From Bacillota bacterium (lineage in GTDB: Bacteria; Bacillota; Clostridia; Lachnospirales; Anaerotignaceae), in NCBI GenBank assembly GCA_023413275.1, contig JAEZPX010000030.1:1-17748 (forward strand): 17,748 nt of DNA, in the 5' to 3' direction. Of the stretch, positions 11,918-17,748 are shown piece by piece. The notes under the pieces are model-generated. The model ran no database searches, was not told where the DNA came from, and saw nothing but the letters and a program-made list of their open reading frames with translations. Position 1 is the stretch's first letter, and each line of letters opens with the position of its first letter. Both the position numbers and the translations under genes were made by a program.

Positions 11918-14260
11918 ATGGAGAAAAAAGAAACGATTAAAATACCCATAATTGCTTTAAGGGGACTGACTGTTTTCCCCCATATGGCAATCAGCTTTCC
12001 TGTTAACAGGACGAGATCTTTAGATTCTGTTGCTGAAGCGGAGAAAAATGGTGGTCAAGTATTTTTAGCTACGCAAATTAACCCTCAAACACCCAATCCT
12101 GAGCAAGAGGATTTATATACAATTGGTACTTTATGTGTAATAAAGCAAGTACTTAAGCTTCCCGGTAACATGACCCACGTGATTGTAGAGGGAAAGGAAA
12201 GGGGCAGACTAGAAAGTATTTGGACTAAAACGTCTTCAGATTATGCAGAAATAACACTCTTGGAACAAGATTTACCAGAAGAACCTGATGACTATTTGAA
12301 GGCTTACATGCGTGTTGCAATTCAGAATTATGCGGAATATACCAAATATGTGCCCAACAGTACCGCTACAGATCTTTTAAGCAGTGTAGAAGCTGCTTCA
12401 AAACCTGGCAAGCTGGCAGACTTGATTGGGGCAGGGCTTGAAATTTCTTATGAGAGAAAACAAAGAATTCTTGAAATGCTAAATCCCATGGAGCGTTTAG
12501 AAGCAGTTTTGGAGATTATGCAGAATGAAAAAGATATATTGACAATTAAGAAAGAAATCGAGAGCAAAACAAAAACTCGTATTGAGCAAAATCAGAGAGA
12601 ATATTATCTTCGAGAGGAAATGAAGGTAATTCAAGAAGAGTTAGGAGATAAGGATGGAGTCGGCGCTGACGCTGAGAAATATCGTAAGCAGCTGGATGAA
12701 AAGAATCCACCTGAGATTGTAAGAATAGCAATTGAAAAAGAAATTACTAGAATGCTCCGTATTCCTGTTACATCTCCCGAATCCAATGTGTCCAGAAATT
12801 ATATTGAAACGCTATTGAGCCTGCCTTGGATAGAAACAACCCAAGAGAGCTTTGATTTGGCTGAGGCAGAGCGGATTTTAAACGAAGACCATTATGGACT
12901 GGAAAAAGTAAAGGAACGTATCTTGGAGTATTTGGCAGTGAGAAAAAATGTTCCTGAGGAGAGACCGACAATTCTTTGTTTGGTTGGACCTCCGGGAATT
13001 GGGAAAACATCCATTGCTCGCTCTGTTGCCAGAGCATTAGACCGTAAGTATATCAGAATGTCTCTGGGTGGGGTAAAGGATGAGGCAGAAATCAGAGGGC
13101 ACAGAAAAACCTATATTGGGGCAATGCCCGGTCGAATTATCAATGCTATGAAGCAAGCTGGCACAATTAATCCTTTGATGCTTTTGGATGAAATTGATAA
13201 GTTGGGTGTATCTCATAACGGAGATCCCTCGGCGGCGTTATTAGAGGTTTTGGATGGGGAGCAAAATAGTACTTTCCGTGATCATTTCATTGAATTGCCT
13301 TATGATCTTTCAAAAGTACTTTTTATGTGCACCGCTAATAGTTTGGATACCATACCAAAGCCACTTTTGGACAGGATGGAAATCATTTCCCTTGGGAGCT
13401 ACACCTCTCAGGAGAAACTGCATATTGCAAAGGAGCATTTCATTGAAAAGCAGTGCAAACGAAGCGGATTAAATGCAGGACAAATTAAATTTAAAGATGA
13501 TGCCTTAGAACAAATCATTGACGGCTACACAAGAGAGGCTGGCGTGAGACAGCTGGAGAGAGTAATCGGTGAGGTTTGCAGAAAGACAGTAAAGAAAATT
13601 TTATCGGGTGAAGTAAAAAGTGTAACTGTTTCTGCTAAAACCTTGGAAAACATTTTAGGAAAAAGAAAATATGGAAAAGATACAATTTACGTGAAACCTC
13701 AGGTTGGTATTGTTCGTGGCTTAGCCTGGACATCAGTGGGAGGAACCACACTTTCCATAGAGGTGAACGCCTTGGAAGGGGACGGTAAATTTAAGCTTAC
13801 AGGGAATGTTGGTAAGGTGATGATGGAATCGGCGGAAGCCGCTATCAGCTATATCCGCTCTCAAGCCAAAACCTTTGGACTAGCACCTGATTTTTATAAA
13901 AAGAATGATATCCATATACATATCCCCGAAGGGGCAACGCCAAAGGATGGCCCTTCTGCGGGTATTACCATGGCTACAGCCATCCTTTCTGCTTTAATCA
14001 AAGAGGAAGTGCATCACGATGTTGCCATGACAGGAGAGGTTACCATTCGAGGCAGAGTACTGCCCATTGGTGGGCTACAAGAAAAGGTGCTTGCTGCAAA
14101 GAAGGTGGGCATAAAGACGGTAATTCTACCTCGGGAAAACGAAAAGGACCTGACAGAAATCAATAACGAAATCAAAGATGGTATTGAATTCGTTTTGGCA
14201 AAAACTATGGAAGATGTATTAAAGGTTGCATTGGTGAAGGGAGCGGAGATATGGAAGTAA
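11918..14260 (+). CDS. lon: ATP-dependent protease La (LonA)
   Basis: Cytosolic AAA+ serine protease that removes misfolded and regulatory proteins. At 780 aa it has the full LonA layout: N-domain (about 8-205) starting 'IPIIALRGLTVFPHM', a coiled linker (about 205-245, 'REYYLREEMKVIQEELG'), AAA+ module with Walker A GPPGIGKT (357-364) and Walker B LLDEID (422-427), then the protease domain with catalytic Ser680 (KDGPSAG) and Lys723 (GGLQEKV). ATG 11918 follows GAGGTGA (11907-11913). Its stop overlaps the ysxC start by 10 bp, the usual lon-ysxC pairing of Firmicutes. Its own promoter lies at 11617, with a long leader containing a repeated palindrome and a terminator-like hairpin, so it may be controlled apart from lonB. 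No HrcA (CIRCE) element was seen. Confidence 0.97.
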   Translation: MEKKETIKIPIIALRGLTVFPHMAISFPVNRTRSLDSVAEAEKNGGQVFLATQINPQTPNPEQEDLYTIGTLCVIKQVLKLPGNMTHVIVEGKERGRLESIWTKTSSDYAEITLLEQDLPEEPDDYLKAYMRVAIQNYAEYTKYVPNSTATDLLSSVEAASKPGKLADLIGAGLEISYERKQRILEMLNPMERLEAVLEIMQNEKDILTIKKEIESKTKTRIEQNQREYYLREEMKVIQEELGDKDGVGADAEKYRKQLDEKNPPEIVRIAIEKEITRMLRIPVTSPESNVSRNYIETLLSLPWIETTQESFDLAEAERILNEDHYGLEKVKERILEYLAVRKNVPEERPTILCLVGPPGIGKTSIARSVARALDRKYIRMSLGGVKDEAEIRGHRKTYIGAMPGRIINAMKQAGTINPLMLLDEIDKLGVSHNGDPSAALLEVLDGEQNSTFRDHFIELPYDLSKVLFMCTANSLDTIPKPLLDRMEIISLGSYTSQEKLHIAKEHFIEKQCKRSGLNAGQIKFKDDALEQIIDGYTREAGVRQLERVIGEVCRKTVKKILSGEVKSVTVSAKTLENILGKRKYGKDTIYVKPQVGIVRGLAWTSVGGTTLSIEVNALEGDGKFKLTGNVGKVMMESAEAAISYIRSQAKTFGLAPDFYKKNDIHIHIPEGATPKDGPSAGITMATAILSALIKEEVHHDVAMTGEVTIRGRVLPIGGLQEKVLAAKKVGIKTVILPRENEKDLTEINNEIKDGIEFVLAKTMEDVLKVALVKGAEIWK

Positions 14261-14832
14261 GAGAGACCTCTTTGGCGGCAATCGGAACAAATTTTTCCCA
14301 CTATCCTGTGGATGGCAGGTTGGAAATTGCCTTTGCCGGCAAATCAAATGTAGGAAAATCTACGTTGATTAATGCCATGCTTGGCCGCAGAGCGTTGGCG
14401 AGAACCAGTTCACAGCCAGGCAAGACAAGAACAATCAATTTTTACGATGTGAACGGACAAATGTATATTGTGGATTTACCCGGATATGGTTATGCAAAAG
14501 CACCTAAAACGGAAATTGAAAAATGGGGCAAAATGATTGAAGAATATTTGGGCAAACGGGAGGAACTCAAGGCCATTATTCTCTTACTGGATTTGCGTCA
14601 TGAGCCGGGTAAAAATGATGTAATGATGTATGAATGGTTGAAGCATTACGGGTATGATATTATTATTGCGGCTACCAAATCAGATAAATTGAATCGCAGC
14701 CAGATACCCAAGCAGTTATCCGTTATCCGCAAAGCACTGAACCTTGGCCCCGAGGATGTTTTGATTCCCTTTTCTGGTGAGAAAAAAACTGGCGTTGATG
14801 AGCTTTGGGCAGTGATTGAAGAATTTCTGTAA
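14251..14832 (+). CDS. ysxC: Ribosome biogenesis GTP-binding protein YsxC/EngB
   Basis: Small TrmE-Era-EngA-like GTPase (193 aa, normal length) needed for late assembly of the 50S ribosomal subunit. GTP-binding motifs: G1 GKSNVGKS (30-37), the switch I segment 'SQPGKTRTINF' with the G2 threonine (54-64), G3 DLPG (75-78) with 'GYGYAK', and G4 TKSD (142-145). The ATG overlaps the last 10 bp of lon, with GGAG-type pairing just upstream (around 14240-14247), so it is translated from the lon transcript by coupling. A terminator follows at 14934. The lonB-lon-ysxC order is common in Firmicutes. Confidence 0.96.
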   Translation: MEVRETSLAAIGTNFSHYPVDGRLEIAFAGKSNVGKSTLINAMLGRRALARTSSQPGKTRTINFYDVNGQMYIVDLPGYGYAKAPKTEIEKWGKMIEEYLGKREELKAIILLLDLRHEPGKNDVMMYEWLKHYGYDIIIAATKSDKLNRSQIPKQLSVIRKALNLGPEDVLIPFSGEKKTGVDELWAVIEEFL

Positions 14833-14933
14833 AAGTGTGACCGGTTTATTTCAAGAATATTTTTGAAACCCCTATATCAATGAGGGTACCAATAGGCTTA
14901 GGTTTAAACTGCAAGAAATTCTCTATATTATTG

Positions 14934-14964
14934 AAGCACTTACTGAAAAGTAAGTGCTTTTTTA
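14934..14964 (+). terminator. Intrinsic terminator of the lon-ysxC transcript
   Basis: AAGCACTTACT (14934-14944) pairs perfectly with AGTAAGTGCTT (14949-14959) around a GAAA tetraloop, followed by T at 14958-14963. An 11-bp perfect stem with a stable loop and T run is a textbook rho-independent terminator. A weak 6-bp stem (TTTCAA/TTGAAA) lies earlier in the spacer. Confidence 0.95.
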
Positions 14965-15071
14965 TGAAGATTTATAGAATCTTAATAAAGTGTAAAAAAA
15001 ATACAAAGAAGAAGGCGTTATACTATGGTTAAATAAAAGAAATCATATAGAATTATTTGGAGGTATTTATA

Positions 15072-15629
15072 ATGAAAAACAAAAAAAGTCCTTTCTTTAC
15101 TTTTTGCTGTTCCCTTGTGCCGGGAGCTGGTGAAATGTATATGGGTCTCTACAAGCAGGGAATCAGTTTGATGATTCTGTTTTTTGGAGTGGGAGCCGTT
15201 GGCGGTTGGACAGGAGTCGAGGTTCTTTGGGCATTTGTGCCGGTAATTTGGTTTTTTAGTTTTTTTCATACCCACAATCTGCGCAGTATGCCAGAAGAAG
15301 AATTTTTAGAAGAAAAAGACCAGTATTTTCTTTTCCAAGATTTTGACATGGCAAATGCAGATGAGTTTTTGAAGAGAAACAAAAAAATAATTGCAATAGC
15401 TTTGATTTTTTGGGGTGCTTGTATGCTGGCACAAATTTGTATGAATCTGTTAGATCCTTTCTTTGGCGGATTCTTTTGGGATTTGGTATGGCGGATGAAC
15501 GGCGATATGGGACGAATTATTGTGGCTATAGCCATGCTGTTCGGTGGTTTCTATTTACTAAAAAGAAGGAATGAAGAAGTCGCTGAAGAGGAAAAGAAAG
15601 CAGAAACGTTAGAGGAAATCATTGAATAA
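15072..15629 (+). CDS. TM2-like integral membrane protein of unknown function
   Basis: Protein of 185 aa with several hydrophobic segments. The N-terminus, 'SLVPGAGEMYMGLYKQGISLM' (14-34), has the glycine/proline-rich first turn and 'G.GxhYhGxxxxG' spacing of TM2-like domains, followed by membrane stretches at about 29-46 and 51-66. An acidic cytoplasmic-like stretch (74-104) separates these from two more helices (106-125 and 147-163). The tail (168-185) is charged and glutamate-rich. The start is ATG 15072, 8 nt after GGAGG (15059-15063); an in-frame TTG at 15057 overlaps that site and is unlikely. It is flanked by terminators at 14934 and 15649, so it is probably a single-gene transcript, although I could not find a convincing -35. 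Function unknown; the family label rests on the N-terminal motif only. Confidence 0.8.
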   Translation: MKNKKSPFFTFCCSLVPGAGEMYMGLYKQGISLMILFFGVGAVGGWTGVEVLWAFVPVIWFFSFFHTHNLRSMPEEEFLEEKDQYFLFQDFDMANADEFLKRNKKIIAIALIFWGACMLAQICMNLLDPFFGGFFWDLVWRMNGDMGRIIVAIAMLFGGFYLLKRRNEEVAEEEKKAETLEEIIE

Positions 15630-15648
15630 AAAAAAGCTGTTTTATATG

Positions 15649-15679
15649 AACCCTAGAATAATAAGTTCTAGGGTTTTTT
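15649..15679 (+). terminator. Intrinsic terminator after the TM2-like gene
   Basis: AACCCTAGAA (15649-15658) pairs perfectly with TTCTAGGGTT (15666-15675) around a 7-nt loop, followed by T to 15679. Flanking TATGAA and TTCATA could extend the stem. Confidence 0.92.
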
Positions 15680-15763
15680 CATATTGTTTTCCAGAAGATG
15701 AAATCACATGGGTATGGCAACTGTTTATTCCAAAATATCCCCAGATTCATTATTAAAAAACAG

Positions 15764-15791
15764 TTGACGCAGTTTTAAAAACTATTATAAT
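15764..15791 (+). promoter_or_regulatory. Promoter of the degV-family gene
   Basis: TTGACG (15764-15769, 5 of 6), a 16-bp spacer and a perfect TATAAT (15786-15791). Predicted start near 15798, giving a leader of about 60 nt. Confidence 0.78.
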
Positions 15792-15825
15792 TAATATGAA
15801 GAAAACATAATCATTTATGCTATTT

Positions 15826-15845
15826 ACGTTTTATAACGTTTTATA
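15826..15845 (+). repeat. 10-bp tandem repeat before the degV RBS
   Basis: ACGTTTTATA occurs twice head to tail (15826-15835 and 15836-15845), directly followed by the ribosome binding site AAGGAGGAG. One unit is one helical turn. It could be a replication-slippage duplication or a regulator site; nothing decides between these. Confidence 0.55.
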
Positions 15846-15858
15846 AAGGAGGAGAAAT

Positions 15859-16698
15859 ATGGTACAGATTATTACGGATAGTACTTGTGATATACCTCAT
15901 AAGAGATTAGAGGAAATTGGTGTTATATGTGTGCCCTTAACGGTTCATTTTGGAGAAGAAACGTTTATTGATGGGGAAAACCTCACGGCAGAGGAATTCT
16001 ATCATCATCTACGTACGAATCCAGAAATTCCTACAACAGCCCAACCGACACCCCTTTCCTTTGAAGAAGCATTTCAGACAGCTATAGATAAGGGCAACGA
16101 CGTTGTTTGCATATTAATTGGCAGTAAGTTGAGTGGTACAGTGCAGTCAGCCAATATTGCTAAGGCGGCTATTGGTAGCGATAGAATATGGATTATTGAC
16201 ACCAATCAGGTATGCAGTTCTTTGGGGCTCTTGGTTGAAATAGCGTCAAAGCGGGCGAAAGAGGGGGCAACGGCAGAGGAATTATTTAAAGAAATCAGTG
16301 AATTATCCGGCAGAGCCAGAATTTATGCCGCAATAGAAACCCTAAAATATATTAGAAAAGGCGGACGATTATCCGGTGCGGCTGCGGTTGTGGGCACGAT
16401 GCTGAATTTGCACCCTATCTTAACAGTAGAGAACGGTTTGGTAATCAATTCTGCAAAAGCAAAGGGCAAGAAAAAAATGATTACCATGATGAAAGAGCTT
16501 GCGATGACCCATGGTGTAGATGAAAAGTATCCCATCATGTTTTGTCATGGTGCTGCGGAAGAAAATTTGACTGTTTTAAAGGATTGTTTTGCCGAGGACT
16601 ATGATATATCTCATTCCCTTGAAGGCTTTATAGGGCCGGTGGTAGGCACGTATTCCGGACCGGGTACAGTTGCCATTGGATTTATTATTAAAAAATAA
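15859..16698 (+). CDS. DegV-family fatty-acid-binding protein
   Basis: DegV-fold protein, 279 aa, the normal family length. DegV/FakB proteins hold a fatty acid in a closed pocket; FakB members present it to the kinase FakA, which makes acyl-phosphate for membrane lipids. Family motifs are present in order: N-terminal 'ITDSTCDIP' (5-13), 'TTAQPTP' (59-65), 'IGSKLSGT' (87-94), 'LKYIRKGGRLSG' (162-173) and 'GPVVGTYSGPGTVAIGF' (259-275). ATG 15859 follows AAGGAGGAG (15846-15854). No fakA-like kinase gene is nearby, so I cannot say whether this copy serves FakA. It has its own promoter at 15764 and terminator at 16712, and so appears to be transcribed alone. Confidence 0.93.
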   Translation: MVQIITDSTCDIPHKRLEEIGVICVPLTVHFGEETFIDGENLTAEEFYHHLRTNPEIPTTAQPTPLSFEEAFQTAIDKGNDVVCILIGSKLSGTVQSANIAKAAIGSDRIWIIDTNQVCSSLGLLVEIASKRAKEGATAEELFKEISELSGRARIYAAIETLKYIRKGGRLSGAAAVVGTMLNLHPILTVENGLVINSAKAKGKKKMITMMKELAMTHGVDEKYPIMFCHGAAEENLTVLKDCFAEDYDISHSLEGFIGPVVGTYSGPGTVAIGFIIKK

Positions 16699-16711
16699 TA
16701 CAGTATGATGA

Positions 16712-16750
16712 AAAGCAGGAGCTGTTGCGAAGAACACACCTGCTTTTTTT
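16712..16750 (+). terminator. Intrinsic terminator of the degV-family gene
   Basis: AAAGCAGG (16712-16719) pairs with CCTGCTTT (16739-16746), with an inner TGTT/AACA (16723-16726 with 16733-16736) around a 6-nt loop, followed by T to 16750. It lies 14 bp after the stop codon. Confidence 0.88.
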
Positions 16751-16903
16751 GTAGGGAGAACGGAATGGTTTGCACTGGATTTACTATAAGAATAGTTGAG
16801 GATGATCAATGGTTAAACTGTCGGCATAAATTACCTTTGGCTGACAAACGGATGTATGAAAAGATCCTTAAAAATGAGTTGACTTTTCTTGAGGATAAAA
16901 GCG

Positions 16904-16912
16904 TGATATACT
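16904..16912 (+). promoter_or_regulatory. Extended -10 promoter of the alaX-like gene
   Basis: TGATATACT matches TGnTATAAT at 8 of 9 positions including the extended TG. A TTGACT at 16879-16884 is too far for normal use (22-bp spacer). Predicted start near 16919, giving a very short leader of about 22 nt with AGGAGG at 16928-16933. Confidence 0.45.
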
Positions 16913-16940
16913 GTGGTAAAGTATGACAGGAGGCAATAAA

Positions 16941-17748
16941 ATGACTGTAAAATTATATTATCAGAATGGGTATAATACCGAATTTAAGGGGACTGTACTT
17001 TCTTGTGAAAAAGGCAAAGAAGGCTATCATATTGTTTTAAATCAGACGTTATTTTATCCCGAAGGAGGAGGACAACCTGGGGATAAAGGAGCCCTGGGCG
17101 GGGTTACCGTCTTTGATGTACATGAGAAGAATGGAAAAATCATTCATTATGCAGAGGCTCCCTTGGCTGTTGGCATTGAAGTAGAGGGAAAGATTGACTG
17201 GGCTCACCGCTTTGATTTGATGCAGAACCATTCCGGAGAACATATTTTATCGGGGATTATCTGCAAAAAATACCATTGTGATAATGTTGGTTTTCATATG
17301 GGGCGAGAGGAAATCACCATTGATTTTAATGCCCAAATCCCTTTGGAGGACTTAGATTGGCTGGAGGAGAGGGCAAATCAAGCTATATGGGATAATACAC
17401 CCATTGAGATTACGTATCCTGAGAAAGAAGAGCTGGAAGTCTTAGCTTACCGCAGTAAGATTGAGCTGGCAGGGGAGGTTCGTATTGTCAAAGCAGGAGA
17501 ATTTGATTGTTGTGCTTGCTGTGGAACCCATGTAAGGTTAGCAGGAGAAATAGGGATTATTAAAATCGTTGGTGCTCAGAATTATAAGGGTGGAACCCGA
17601 TTGGAACTGCTTTGCGGACAAAGGGGATTGGCTTATTTTCAGAAAGTTCAACATGCAGCCAAAGAGGTGGGCAGGGCACTTTCTGTTCAAGAAGAGAAAA
17701 TTGGTGCTGGGGTGCAAAAGATTTTATCAGAAAAAGATGGATTTATAC
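16941..17748 (+). CDS. alaX: Alanyl-tRNA editing protein, AlaX-L type (3' end missing)
   Basis: Stand-alone homologue of the alanyl-tRNA synthetase editing domain, which hydrolyses Ser-tRNA(Ala) or Gly-tRNA(Ala). The first 269 codons are present; the frame is open to the window end. The N-terminal beta-barrel (about 1-88) has 'FYPEGGGQPGDKG' (38-50). The editing domain has the zinc ligands: His97 and His101 in HSGEH, and Cys193 and His197 in CCGTH. C-terminal residues from about 235, 'QKVQHAAKEVGRAL', look like the coiled linker into a DHHA1 domain, which would continue outside the window. ATG 16941 follows AGGAGG (16928-16933). No aminoacylation domain precedes it, so it is not AlaRS itself. 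The cluster 'CCACC' next to the zinc site is cysteine-rich for the family. Confidence 0.9.
   Translation, partial: MTVKLYYQNGYNTEFKGTVLSCEKGKEGYHIVLNQTLFYPEGGGQPGDKGALGGVTVFDVHEKNGKIIHYAEAPLAVGIEVEGKIDWAHRFDLMQNHSGEHILSGIICKKYHCDNVGFHMGREEITIDFNAQIPLEDLDWLEERANQAIWDNTPIEITYPEKEELEVLAYRSKIELAGEVRIVKAGEFDCCACCGTHVRLAGEIGIIKIVGAQNYKGGTRLELLCGQRGLAYFQKVQHAAKEVGRALSVQEEKIGAGVQKILSEKDGFI

Noticed and set aside
16705..16926. 73-codon Cys-rich open frame between the degV-family gene and alaX
   Set aside because: Its first part is the degV terminator hairpin and T run (which gives the 'CFFC' residues), its end overlaps the alaX promoter, and there is no Shine-Dalgarno.

Overview
The window is about 17.7 kb of low-GC DNA. 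It comes from a Gram-positive anaerobe-like bacterium, most likely class Clostridia (Lachnospirales-like), although the sequence alone does not fix the genus. The evidence is AAGGAGG-type ribosome binding sites, sigma-A promoters of the TTGACA/TATAAT type with 16-17 bp spacers, an S12 protein with the Firmicutes-type insertion, a membrane-anchored LonB protease next to LonA, and YsxC/EngB directly after lon. All recognised genes are on the + strand. No mobile element, tRNA, rRNA or CRISPR array was seen.

Layout: (1) 265-4177 holds a TetR-family regulator with a palindromic operator on its own start site, followed by a two-gene FtsX/MacB-type ABC transporter (permease and ATPase), ending in a perfect 11-bp hairpin terminator. 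(2) 4178-9470 is the str operon, rpsL-rpsG-fusA-tuf, with a good promoter before rpsL, a second promoter before tuf and a strong terminator after tuf. rpoBC does not directly precede rpsL and the S10 genes do not follow tuf. (3) 9471-14964 is a protease/GTPase cluster, lonB-lon-ysxC, with long structured leaders before lonB and lon. (4) 14965-17748 has a small TM2-like membrane protein, a DegV-family fatty-acid-binding protein, and the first 269 codons of a stand-alone alanyl-tRNA editing protein (AlaX type), cut off by the window end.

The protein-coding content is mostly core: translation factors, quality-control proteases, a ribosome-assembly GTPase and a mischarged-tRNA editor. The less explained material is in the spacers. 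The 3' part of the rpsG-fusA spacer can pair either with an upstream copy or with the fusA Shine-Dalgarno, a layout typical of a translational switch. The rpsL-rpsG spacer folds into a closed multi-hairpin element. A promoter-headed, roughly 77-nt branched element lies about 320 bp before lonB. The lon leader carries two copies of a 12-bp palindrome 22 bp apart and a terminator-like hairpin between promoter and start codon. These are read from base pairing only; no covariation or expression data were available.
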